Below are positions 6,139 to 10,973 of a stretch of DNA of 10,973 bases, in pieces. The notes below the pieces were generated by a model, which worked only from the letters and a program-made list of their open reading frames with translations, ran no database searches and was not told the origin of the DNA. Location of the stretch: positions 1 to 10,973 of the forward strand of contig CALFWN010000145.1 of the NCBI GenBank assembly GCA_937928335.1, read 5' to 3'. Position 1 is the first letter of the stretch. Every line of letters starts with the position of its first letter. A program made the position numbers and the translations under genes. The DNA is from an uncultured Litoreibacter sp. Its GTDB lineage: Bacteria; Pseudomonadota; Alphaproteobacteria; Rhodobacterales; Rhodobacteraceae.

Positions 6139-6606
6139 ATGTCCAGTTTCTCCAAACATGACCACAGCGCCTGCGTCTCGGACGCGCTGCGCGCCGCGGA
6201 GGCGCATTGCGCGGCGGCCAAGCTGCATTTCACCCCGGTCCGCCGCCGGGCCCTGGAAATCCTGCTGCATGAACACAAGGCGATGGGCGCCTATGACATG
6301 CTGGCGCGGCTGTCCGAGGACGGCATGGGCTCGGCCCCGCCTGTGGCCTACCGGGCGCTGGATTTTCTGGTGACCCACGGCTTTGCCCATAAGATCGAGA
6401 AGCTGAACGCCTATGTCGCCTGCGCCCATCCCGGCAAGACCCATGACCCCGCCTTCATGATCTGCCGCAGCTGCGACGCCGTGGCGGAGGCCGCAACCAA
6501 CCCGCAAGCAGGCCAGCTGGGCCGCGCGGCGCAGGATGCGGGCTTCAAGATCGAGCGCGCCGTGATCGAGGCGGAGGGCATCTGCCCTTTGTGCAAACCT
6601 GCATGA
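6139..6606 (+). CDS. zur: Zur, zinc uptake regulator (Fur family)
   Basis: This zinc-sensing repressor has 155 aa, normal Zur length. The N-terminal winged helix covers about residues 10-85, with 'FTPVRRRALEILLHEHKAMG' (31-50) and the recognition helix region 'APPVAYRALDFLVTHGFAHK' (66-85). The C-terminal part has the structural-zinc cysteines Cys109/Cys112 in 'MICRSC' and Cys149/Cys152 in 'GICPLC', plus His/Cys residues in 'YVACAHPGKTHDP' for the regulatory site. It lacks the His-rich cluster usual in iron-sensing Fur proteins, and it lies in a zinc uptake locus, so Zur is strongly favoured over Fur. ATG 6139 has no strong Shine-Dalgarno. Its stop overlaps the znuC start (ATGA at 6603-6606), so it is the first gene of zur-znuC-znuB and probably autoregulated through the palindrome upstream. 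Confidence 0.94.
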   Translation: MSSFSKHDHSACVSDALRAAEAHCAAAKLHFTPVRRRALEILLHEHKAMGAYDMLARLSEDGMGSAPPVAYRALDFLVTHGFAHKIEKLNAYVACAHPGKTHDPAFMICRSCDAVAEAATNPQAGQLGRAAQDAGFKIERAVIEAEGICPLCKPA

Positions 6607-7352
6607 GCGGCCCGTTGATACAGGCCGAAGGCGTCAGCGTGGCGATGGGCGGCCATCTGGCCCTGCAACATGTCGACATGGAGGTGCGCCCCGGCGAGAT
6701 CATTACGGTGGTGGGACCCAACGGCTCGGGCAAGACCACGCTTTTGCGCGCCCTGATCGGCGCGGTGCCACTGAGCCAGGGCCATGTCAGCCGCGCCGCA
6801 GGGCTGCGCATCGGCTATGTCCCGCAGGCGCTGAGCATCGACCCGACGCTGCCCTTGACCGTGGAGCGGTTCCTGTCCCTGCCCGCGCGCCGCGCGGCTG
6901 AGGACCGCAGGCGGGCGCTGACCCAGGCGGGGGCAGCCGGGCTTGAACAGCGGCAGATGTCAGAGCTGTCAGGCGGGCAGTTTCAGCGCGTCTTGCTGGC
7001 CCGCGCGCTTCTGGAAGACCCGCAACTGCTGGTGCTTGATGAGCCCACGACAGGGCTGGACCAGCCGGGCTCTGCCGGGTTTTACCGCCAGATCGAAGCC
7101 CTGCGCGGGGAGACCGGCTGCGCCGTGCTGATGGTCAGCCACGAACTGCATGTGGTGATGAGCGCCTCGGACCGGGTGATTTGCCTCAACGGCCATGTCT
7201 GCTGCCACGGCGCGCCGGATGTGGTGGCCTCTGCGCCGGAATACCGCGCCTTGTTTGGCTCGGGCACCGGCGGCGCGCTGGCGCTTTATCGCCATGACCA
7301 CGACCATCACCACCATGATCATGACCACGAGCACGAGCACGACCATGCTTGA
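6603..7352 (+). CDS. znuC: ZnuC zinc ABC transporter ATP-binding protein
   Basis: This is the cytoplasmic ATPase of the ZnuABC importer, 249 aa. All nucleotide-binding motifs are intact: Walker A 'GPNGSGKTT' (38-46), Q-loop Gln75 in 'GYVPQALS', ABC signature 'LSGGQFQRV' (122-130), Walker B 'LLVLDEPTTGLD' (142-153) and H-loop His180 in 'MVSHELHVV'. The C-terminus ends in a run of His with Asp/Glu (231-248), probably binding zinc; such tails occur in some ZnuC proteins. I chose ATG 6603, which overlaps the zur stop by 4 bp (ATGA), over a GTG four codons earlier. The last 8 bases overlap znuB, which implies translational coupling of both subunits. Confidence 0.95.
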   Translation: MSGPLIQAEGVSVAMGGHLALQHVDMEVRPGEIITVVGPNGSGKTTLLRALIGAVPLSQGHVSRAAGLRIGYVPQALSIDPTLPLTVERFLSLPARRAAEDRRRALTQAGAAGLEQRQMSELSGGQFQRVLLARALLEDPQLLVLDEPTTGLDQPGSAGFYRQIEALRGETGCAVLMVSHELHVVMSASDRVICLNGHVCCHGAPDVVASAPEYRALFGSGTGGALALYRHDHDHHHHDHDHEHEHDHA

Positions 7353-8136
7353 TGATTTTCTGGTTCGCGCGACGCTGGCAGGCATCGGCGTCGCACTGGC
7401 GGCCGCCCCTTTGGGCTGCTTCGTCGTGTGGCGGCGGATGGCCTATTTCGGCGACGCCACCGCACATGCCGCCGTGCTGGGCGTGGCGCTGTCTCTGGCA
7501 CTGTCCATTTCCATTTTCGCGGGCGTTCTGGGCGTGGCTTTGGTGATGGCGCTGCTGGTCTCAGGCCTCAGCAGCCGGGTCTTGGCCATCGACACGATGC
7601 TCGGCGTGCTGTCGCATTCCGCGCTGGCCCTGGGGCTGGTTGCGGTGTCCCTGCTGGACGGCGTGCGGCTGGATCTGATGTCCTACCTCTTTGGCGACAT
7701 TCTGGCCGTAGGCCGCATGGATTTGGGGGTGATCTGGGCGGGCGCCTTGATCGTGCTGGGCCTGATGATCTGGCGCTGGCAGGCGCTTTTGGCGGCCACC
7801 CTGAGCAGCGATCTGGCCCATGCCAGCGGCATCAACCCCGACCGGGAGCGGCTGATCCTGACGGTAGCTTTGGCGGTAACGGTCGCGGTGGCCATCAAGG
7901 TGGTGGGCGTCCTGCTGATCGCCGCGATGCTGATCATCCCGGCAGCGGGCGCACGGCCTTTGGCCCGCACACCCGAGGGCATGGGGGCCTTTGCGGCGGT
8001 GATTGGCGTGGCCGCAGCGGTCATGGGCCTGCAAGCATCGGCCCAGTTTGACACGCCTGCGGGGCCCTCGATTGTTTGCGTGGCAGCCGCGATCTTCGTG
8101 CTGACGCAGGGCTTTGCGGGGGTGCGGAGGCGCTAA
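7345..8136 (+). CDS. znuB: ZnuB zinc ABC transporter permease
   Basis: This is the inner-membrane permease of the ABC-3 (metal) family, 263 aa, forming the zinc channel with ZnuC. It has about seven or eight hydrophobic helices (near 10-30, 40-75, 85-104, 112-122, 128-145, 170-200, 214-232 and 240-258). Conserved family stretches are 'VVWRRMAYFGDATAHAAVLG' (27-46), which includes the conserved G-D-A-x-A-H, 'LMSYLFGDIL' (111-120) and 'GVLLIAAMLIIPAAGAR' (188-204). The start ATG 7345 lies inside the znuC end (8-bp overlap, ATGCTTGA), and no separate Shine-Dalgarno is seen. The open frame continues further upstream through znuC but is out of frame with it. It is the last gene of the zinc operon; no convincing T-tailed terminator follows. 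Confidence 0.95.
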   Translation: MLDDFLVRATLAGIGVALAAAPLGCFVVWRRMAYFGDATAHAAVLGVALSLALSISIFAGVLGVALVMALLVSGLSSRVLAIDTMLGVLSHSALALGLVAVSLLDGVRLDLMSYLFGDILAVGRMDLGVIWAGALIVLGLMIWRWQALLAATLSSDLAHASGINPDRERLILTVALAVTVAVAIKVVGVLLIAAMLIIPAAGARPLARTPEGMGAFAAVIGVAAAVMGLQASAQFDTPAGPSIVCVAAAIFVLTQGFAGVRRR

Positions 8137-8147
8137 CCCTCCGGGGG

Positions 8148-8168
8148 ACTGCCTCATTTTTGAGCAGT
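8148..8168. promoter_or_regulatory. dyad downstream of znuB / upstream of ureD, possible NtrC-like site
   Basis: ACTG(C)CTCA at 8148-8156 pairs with TGAGCAGT at 8161-8168 around a TTTT loop, an 8-bp stem with one bulged base. There is no T-tract after it (TGCGCCCGGG), so it is a poor intrinsic terminator for znuB. The inner part 8150-8166 has the spacing TGC-N11-GCA, which is the layout of NtrC sites (TGCACC-N5-GGTGCA), although the inner bases match poorly. A perfect 10-bp palindrome CGCCCGGGCG (8171-8180) follows directly. The rest of the intergenic stretch shows no clear sigma-54 or sigma-70 promoter. Confidence 0.3.
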
Positions 8169-8232
8169 TGCGCCCGGGCGTCGTGAAAATGCCTGCCCTT
8201 CGCGCCTGCAGCCTTGCCCGCACCCGGCAGGA

Positions 8233-9105
8233 TTGGTTTCTATCTGTGCCAAAGGAGCTGCCGCTATCACCGTTCATGCCACCTCTCTGAGCCTGCCTGA
8301 GCCTCCTGCCCCGCAACGCGCGCGGGGCCTGTTGCAGCTGTCGAGCAAGCGGCGCGGGGAAGCATCGGTGATTGACGGGCTGCATCAGGCGGGCTCGATG
8401 CGGATGATGTTTCCGCGCGGCCCCAATGCCGCGCTGCGCGCCGTGATGATCAATTGCGCGGGCGGCATGACCGGCGGCGACCGGTTTGAGGTGCAGGCCG
8501 AGGCGGGCGCGGGCACGGTTTTGAGCCTGACCACCCAGACCGCCGAGCGGGTCTATCGCAGCCCCGACGCGACTGTCGCGCAGATGTCGACGGAGTTGCA
8601 GGTTGGCAGCGGTGCCGCGCTGCACTGGCTGCCACAGGAAACCATTCTGTTTGACCGCTCCCGGCTGACAAGGCGGCTGGAGGTGAGCCTTGCCGGGGAT
8701 GCCACATTCCTGATGATCGAGCCGCTGATCTTTGGCCGCGCGGCGATGGGCGAGGTTTTGGGCGAGGCGCATCTGAGCGACCAGCTGCGCATCCGGCGCG
8801 ACGGCGTGCTGATCCATGCGGATGCCACGCGGCTGAGCGGCCCGGTGGAGCAGCTTCTGGGCCGCGCAGCCATCGCAGGCGGCGGCCATGCCGTGGCCAA
8901 TCTGGTCTTTGCAAGCCCGGACGCAGAGGCGCATCTGGCCTCTATGCGCGACATGATCGGCCCCTTTGGCGGGGCCAGCCTGAAGGCCCGCGACCTGCTG
9001 GTGGCCCGGCTGATTGCGCCCGGCGCGATGGCGCTGCGCCGCGTGGTCATCGCGATGCTTGCCGCCCTGAGCGGCGCCGAGATTCCCCGAACCTGGACAC
9101 TTTGA
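8233..9105 (+). CDS. ureD: UreD urease accessory protein (start uncertain)
   Basis: This urease maturation chaperone binds apo-urease (UreABC) and, with UreF and UreG, allows nickel delivery to the active site. Family features are '[14 protein letters not shown]' (50-63), '[13 protein letters not shown]' (73-85), '[11 protein letters not shown]' (100-110), '[12 protein letters not shown]' (132-143) and '[12 protein letters not shown]' (163-174). The length of 290 aa from the TTG at 8233 is slightly long for UreD. The start is doubtful: the TTG has no Shine-Dalgarno at proper distance, while AAAGGAG (8251-8257) sits 8 bases before an in-frame ATC (8266), giving a 279-aa protein. Other in-frame options are CTG 8287 and TTG 8332. 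The stop is 2 bases before the ureA ATG, so ureD and ureA are one transcriptional unit. Confidence 0.9.
   Translation: MVSICAKGAAAITVHATSLSLPEPPAPQRARGLLQLSSKRRGEASVIDGLHQAGSMRMMFPRGPNAALRAVMINCAGGMTGGDRFEVQAEAGAGTVLSLTTQTAERVYRSPDATVAQMSTELQVGSGAALHWLPQETILFDRSRLTRRLEVSLAGDATFLMIEPLIFGRAAMGEVLGEAHLSDQLRIRRDGVLIHADATRLSGPVEQLLGRAAIAGGGHAVANLVFASPDAEAHLASMRDMIGPFGGASLKARDLLVARLIAPGAMALRRVVIAMLAALSGAEIPRTWTL
8251..8257 (+). promoter_or_regulatory. strong Shine-Dalgarno inside the annotated ureD 5' end
   Basis: AAAGGAG is the only good ribosome-binding sequence near the 5' end of ureD. With 8 bases of spacing it points to the ATC at 8266, not to the TTG at 8233. This either marks a rare ATC start or a base difference from an ancestral ATG. 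Confidence 0.5.
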
Positions 9106-9107
9106 CA

Positions 9108-9410
9108 ATGCAACTGACCCCGCGTGAAAAAGACAAATTGCTGATCTCGATGGCCGCCGAGGTCGCCCGCAAGCGGCTGGCCCGCGGCGTGAAGCTGAAC
9201 CATCCGGAGGCGATTGCACTGATCACCGACGCGGTGGTGGAAGGGGCCCGTGACGGGCGATCCGTGGCGGAGATGATGGAAGCCGGCGCGCAGGTGATCA
9301 CCCGTGAGCAATGCATGGAGGGCGTGGCCGAGATGATCCATGACGTGCAGGTCGAGGCGACCTTCCCGGACGGCACCAAACTGGTGACAGTGCATGACCC
9401 GATCCGGTGA
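9108..9410 (+). CDS. ureA: urease subunit gamma
   Basis: This is the smallest structural subunit of urease (urea amidohydrolase, nickel enzyme, cytoplasmic), 100 aa, the standard length. Conserved stretches are '[20 protein letters not shown]' (1-20), '[20 protein letters not shown]' (23-42), '[16 protein letters not shown]' (45-60) and '[20 protein letters not shown]' (80-99). ATG 9108 follows the ureD stop by 2 bases with no strong Shine-Dalgarno, so translational coupling is likely. It is separate from ureB, as in most bacteria and unlike the fused forms of Helicobacter or plants. A 56-bp spacer precedes ureB. Confidence 0.97.
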   Translation: MQLTPREKDKLLISMAAEVARKRLARGVKLNHPEAIALITDAVVEGARDGRSVAEMMEAGAQVITREQCMEGVAEMIHDVQVEATFPDGTKLVTVHDPIR

Positions 9411-9413
9411 ACC

Positions 9414-9470
9414 ATGAGTATTTTTGCCAAAACGAAGCCCGAAACATGCCGAGCAGGAGATGCGCGATGA
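9414..9470 (+). other. ureA-ureB spacer with an 18-codon micro-ORF (possible dispersed repeat)
   Basis: An ATG at 9414, 3 bases after the ureA stop, opens an 18-codon frame ([18 protein letters not shown]). Its TGA (9468-9470) overlaps the ureB start as ATGA (9467-9470). The AT-rich stretch GAGTATTTTTGCCAAAACGA (9416-9435) contrasts with the GC-rich surroundings. From memory it resembles a short sequence that recurs between genes in Rhodobacterales genomes. It could be a translated coupling peptide or simply an inserted repeat; I cannot tell from one copy. Confidence 0.35.
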
Positions 9471-9772
9471 TCCCAGGTGAGCTGTTCCCCGCTGAGGGCA
9501 TGCTGGAGCTGAACGCAGGCGCGCAGGCGCTTGTGCTGGAAGTCGCCAATACGGGCGACCGGCCTGTGCAGGTGGGCTCGCATTACCATTTCGGCGAGGC
9601 CAATGCCGCGCTGGAATTTGACCGGGGGGCCGCACGCGGAATGCGGCTTGATATCGCCGCCGGAACCGCTGTGCGGTTTGAGCCGGGTCAGACGCGGGAG
9701 GTGCAGCTGATCCCTATTTCCGGCGCCCGGCAGGTGTTCGGGTTCAACCAACAGGTGATGGGGGAGTTGTAA
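9467..9772 (+). CDS. ureB: urease subunit beta
   Basis: This is the second structural subunit of urease, 101 aa, the usual length. Family features are '[18 protein letters not shown]' (1-18), the highly conserved '[18 protein letters not shown]' (about 36-53), '[18 protein letters not shown]' (about 58-75), and the C-terminal '[16 protein letters not shown]'. I chose ATG 9467 because AGGAG (9455-9459) lies 7 bases upstream and the protein starts with the canonical MIPGE. The open frame extends upstream but only through the spacer. Its stop TAA shares its last A with the ureC ATG (TAATG), a 1-base overlap typical of coupled urease genes. Confidence 0.97.
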   Translation: MIPGELFPAEGMLELNAGAQALVLEVANTGDRPVQVGSHYHFGEANAALEFDRGAARGMRLDIAAGTAVRFEPGQTREVQLIPISGARQVFGFNQQVMGEL

Positions 9773-10973
9773 TGCCCACACGCATATCCAGAGGCGATTA
9801 CGCCGCCATGTTTGGCCCGACCACCGGAGACAGGCTGCGGCTGGCGGATACGGAGCTGATCATCGAGGTGGAGCGCGACCTGACCACCTATGGCGAGGAG
9901 GTCAAGTTTGGCGGCGGCAAGGTGATCCGCGACGGGATGGGGCAAAGCCAGGTGACGCGGGCCGCGGGGGCTGTGGATACGGTGATCACCAATGCCCTGA
10001 TCGTGGATCACAGCGGGATTTACAAAGCCGATATCGGGCTGCGCGACGGGCGGATCGAGACCATCGGCAAGGCAGGCAACCCCGATACGCAACCGGGCGT
10101 CGACATCATCGTGGGCCCCGGCACGGAGGCGATTGCGGCCGAGGGCCGGATCGTGACGGCGGGCGGGTTTGACAGCCATATCCATTTCATTTGCCCCCAG
10201 CAGATCGAGGACGCGCTGCATTCGGGCGTAACCACCATGCTGGGCGGCGGCACCGGGCCCGCGCATGGCACGCTGGCCACCACATGCACGCCGGGGGCCT
10301 GGCATATCGGGCGGATGATGCAGGCGGTAGACGGCGTGCCGATGAATATCGGCTTTGCAGGCAAGGGCAACGCATCACTGCCCGAGGCGCTGGTTGAGCA
10401 GGTCAAGGGCGGCGCCTGCGCGATGAAGCTGCATGAGGATTGGGGCACCACCCCCGGCGCGATTGATTGCTGCCTGGGTGTGGCAGACGACATGGATGTG
10501 CAGGTGATGATCCACACTGATACGCTGAATGAGAGCGGCTTTGTGGAAAACACCGTCGCAGCCCTGAAAGGGCGCACCATCCATGCCTTTCACACCGAAG
10601 GCGCGGGCGGGGGCCATGCGCCGGATATCATCAGGATTTGCGGCGACGCAAATGTGCTGCCAAGCTCGACCAACCCGACGCGGCCCTTCACCGTGAACAC
10701 GCTGGAGGAGCATCTGGACATGTTGATGGTGTGCCACCATCTGGACAAATCAATCCCCGAGGACGTGGCCTTTGCCGAGAGCCGCATCCGGCGCGAGACG
10801 ATTGCGGCGGAAGACATTCTGCACGATATGGGCGCGTTTTCGATTATCGCCTCGGATTCACAAGCTATGGGGCGTGTGGGCGAGGTGCTGATCCGCACCT
10901 GGCAGACCGCCGACAAGATGAAGAAACAGCGCGGCCGCCTGAGCGAGGAGCAGGGCGAGAACGACAATATCCG
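9772..10973 (+). CDS. ureC: urease subunit alpha (catalytic), 3' end beyond window
   Basis: This is the catalytic subunit, which hydrolyses urea to ammonia and carbamate at a dinuclear nickel centre. The 400 complete codons visible are about 70% of the usual ~570. Nickel ligands and active-site residues are all present: His136 and His138 ('[10 protein letters not shown]'), the carbamylated Lys219 and His221 ('[11 protein letters not shown]'), His248 ('[10 protein letters not shown]'), His274 ('[15 protein letters not shown]'), the mobile-flap Cys321-His322 ('[16 protein letters not shown]') and Asp362 ('[14 protein letters not shown]'). Numbering is 2 higher than in Klebsiella urease. The N-terminal '[20 protein letters not shown]' is canonical. 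GGGGGAG (9760-9766) is the Shine-Dalgarno, and the start overlaps the ureB stop by one base. ureE, ureF and ureG are expected beyond the right edge. Confidence 0.97.
   Translation, partial: MPTRISRGDYAAMFGPTTGDRLRLADTELIIEVERDLTTYGEEVKFGGGKVIRDGMGQSQVTRAAGAVDTVITNALIVDHSGIYKADIGLRDGRIETIGKAGNPDTQPGVDIIVGPGTEAIAAEGRIVTAGGFDSHIHFICPQQIEDALHSGVTTMLGGGTGPAHGTLATTCTPGAWHIGRMMQAVDGVPMNIGFAGKGNASLPEALVEQVKGGACAMKLHEDWGTTPGAIDCCLGVADDMDVQVMIHTDTLNESGFVENTVAALKGRTIHAFHTEGAGGGHAPDIIRICGDANVLPSSTNPTRPFTVNTLEEHLDMLMVCHHLDKSIPEDVAFAESRIRRETIAAEDILHDMGAFSIIASDSQAMGRVGEVLIRTWQTADKMKKQRGRLSEEQGENDNI

Noticed and set aside
6063..6278. 72-codon N-terminal extension of znuA
   Set aside because: It runs through the Zur box and into the zur coding region on the other strand, and it would bury the signal peptide.
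8148..8168. Intrinsic terminator for znuB
   Set aside because: The stem is short with a bulge, and it is followed by TGCGCCCGGG rather than a T-tract; kept only as a tentative dyad.
8172..8192. Sigma-54 promoter upstream of ureD
   Set aside because: The nearest GG...GC pair has 12 instead of 10 bases between, and the flanking consensus is absent.
7561..9219. 552-codon open frame on the minus strand opposite znuB, ureD and ureA
   Set aside because: It spans parts of three real genes and two gene boundaries, and its translation is low-complexity Arg/Gln/His/Ala with no domain; it is a shadow of GC-rich codon bias.
8553..9781. Overlapping minus-strand frames opposite ureD, ureA and ureB
   Set aside because: Antisense shadows of conserved urease genes; no ribosome-binding site or family resemblance.

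Overview
The window is a GC-rich, densely packed bacterial chromosome segment. It most resembles an alphaproteobacterium of the Rhodobacterales (Roseobacter-type). The reasons are the tripartite TRAP uptake system beside a GMC oxidoreductase and an IclR regulator, the divergent znuA / zur-znuC-znuB layout, and the ureD-ureA-ureB-ureC gene order. The lineage is an inference from gene content and style, not from a marker gene. I see no rRNA, tRNA, CRISPR array, insertion sequence or attachment site, and no gene-free stretch longer than about 135 bases.

Region 1 (1-5031) is a probable catabolic and uptake module. On the minus strand the order of transcription is a GTG-started GMC flavoprotein oxidoreductase (4143-2500), a TerC/YjbE-family membrane protein one base after it (2498-1830), a TRAP solute-binding protein dctP (1697-603), and a TRAP small permease dctQ that runs off the left edge (476-1). 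Two hairpins lie between terC and dctP, and a strong one lies between dctP and dctQ. Divergently, an IclR-family regulator (4267-5031) shares a 123-bp intergenic region with the oxidoreductase. That region holds a near-perfect 27-bp palindrome (4173-4199), the obvious candidate operator. The likely logic is that TRAP brings in a substrate, the GMC enzyme oxidises it, and IclR senses it or a product. The substrate cannot be read from the sequence.

Region 2 (5028-8136) is a complete high-affinity zinc uptake locus. It holds znuA (minus strand, with a long His/Asp/Glu-rich metal loop) divergent from zur-znuC-znuB (plus strand, with 4-bp and 8-bp gene overlaps). A Zur-box-like palindrome (6087-6106) sits between the two arms with TATAAC hexamers on both strands, so Zur would repress both arms together. 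The iclR and znuA genes converge and end in the same CTAG tetranucleotide.

Region 3 (8137-10973) is the start of a urease operon: ureD (maturation factor, start codon uncertain), ureA (gamma), ureB (beta) and ureC (alpha, cut off at the right edge after residue 400, with all expected active-site residues present). A 17-bp dyad of the TGC-N11-GCA type upstream of ureD could be an NtrC-like site. The 56-bp ureA-ureB spacer carries an 18-codon micro-ORF that overlaps the ureB start.

Nothing here is clearly a new system. The points most worth a second look are the TerC gene embedded between a GMC oxidoreductase and a TRAP transporter, the IclR-type palindrome, the ureD start problem, and the ureA-ureB spacer.
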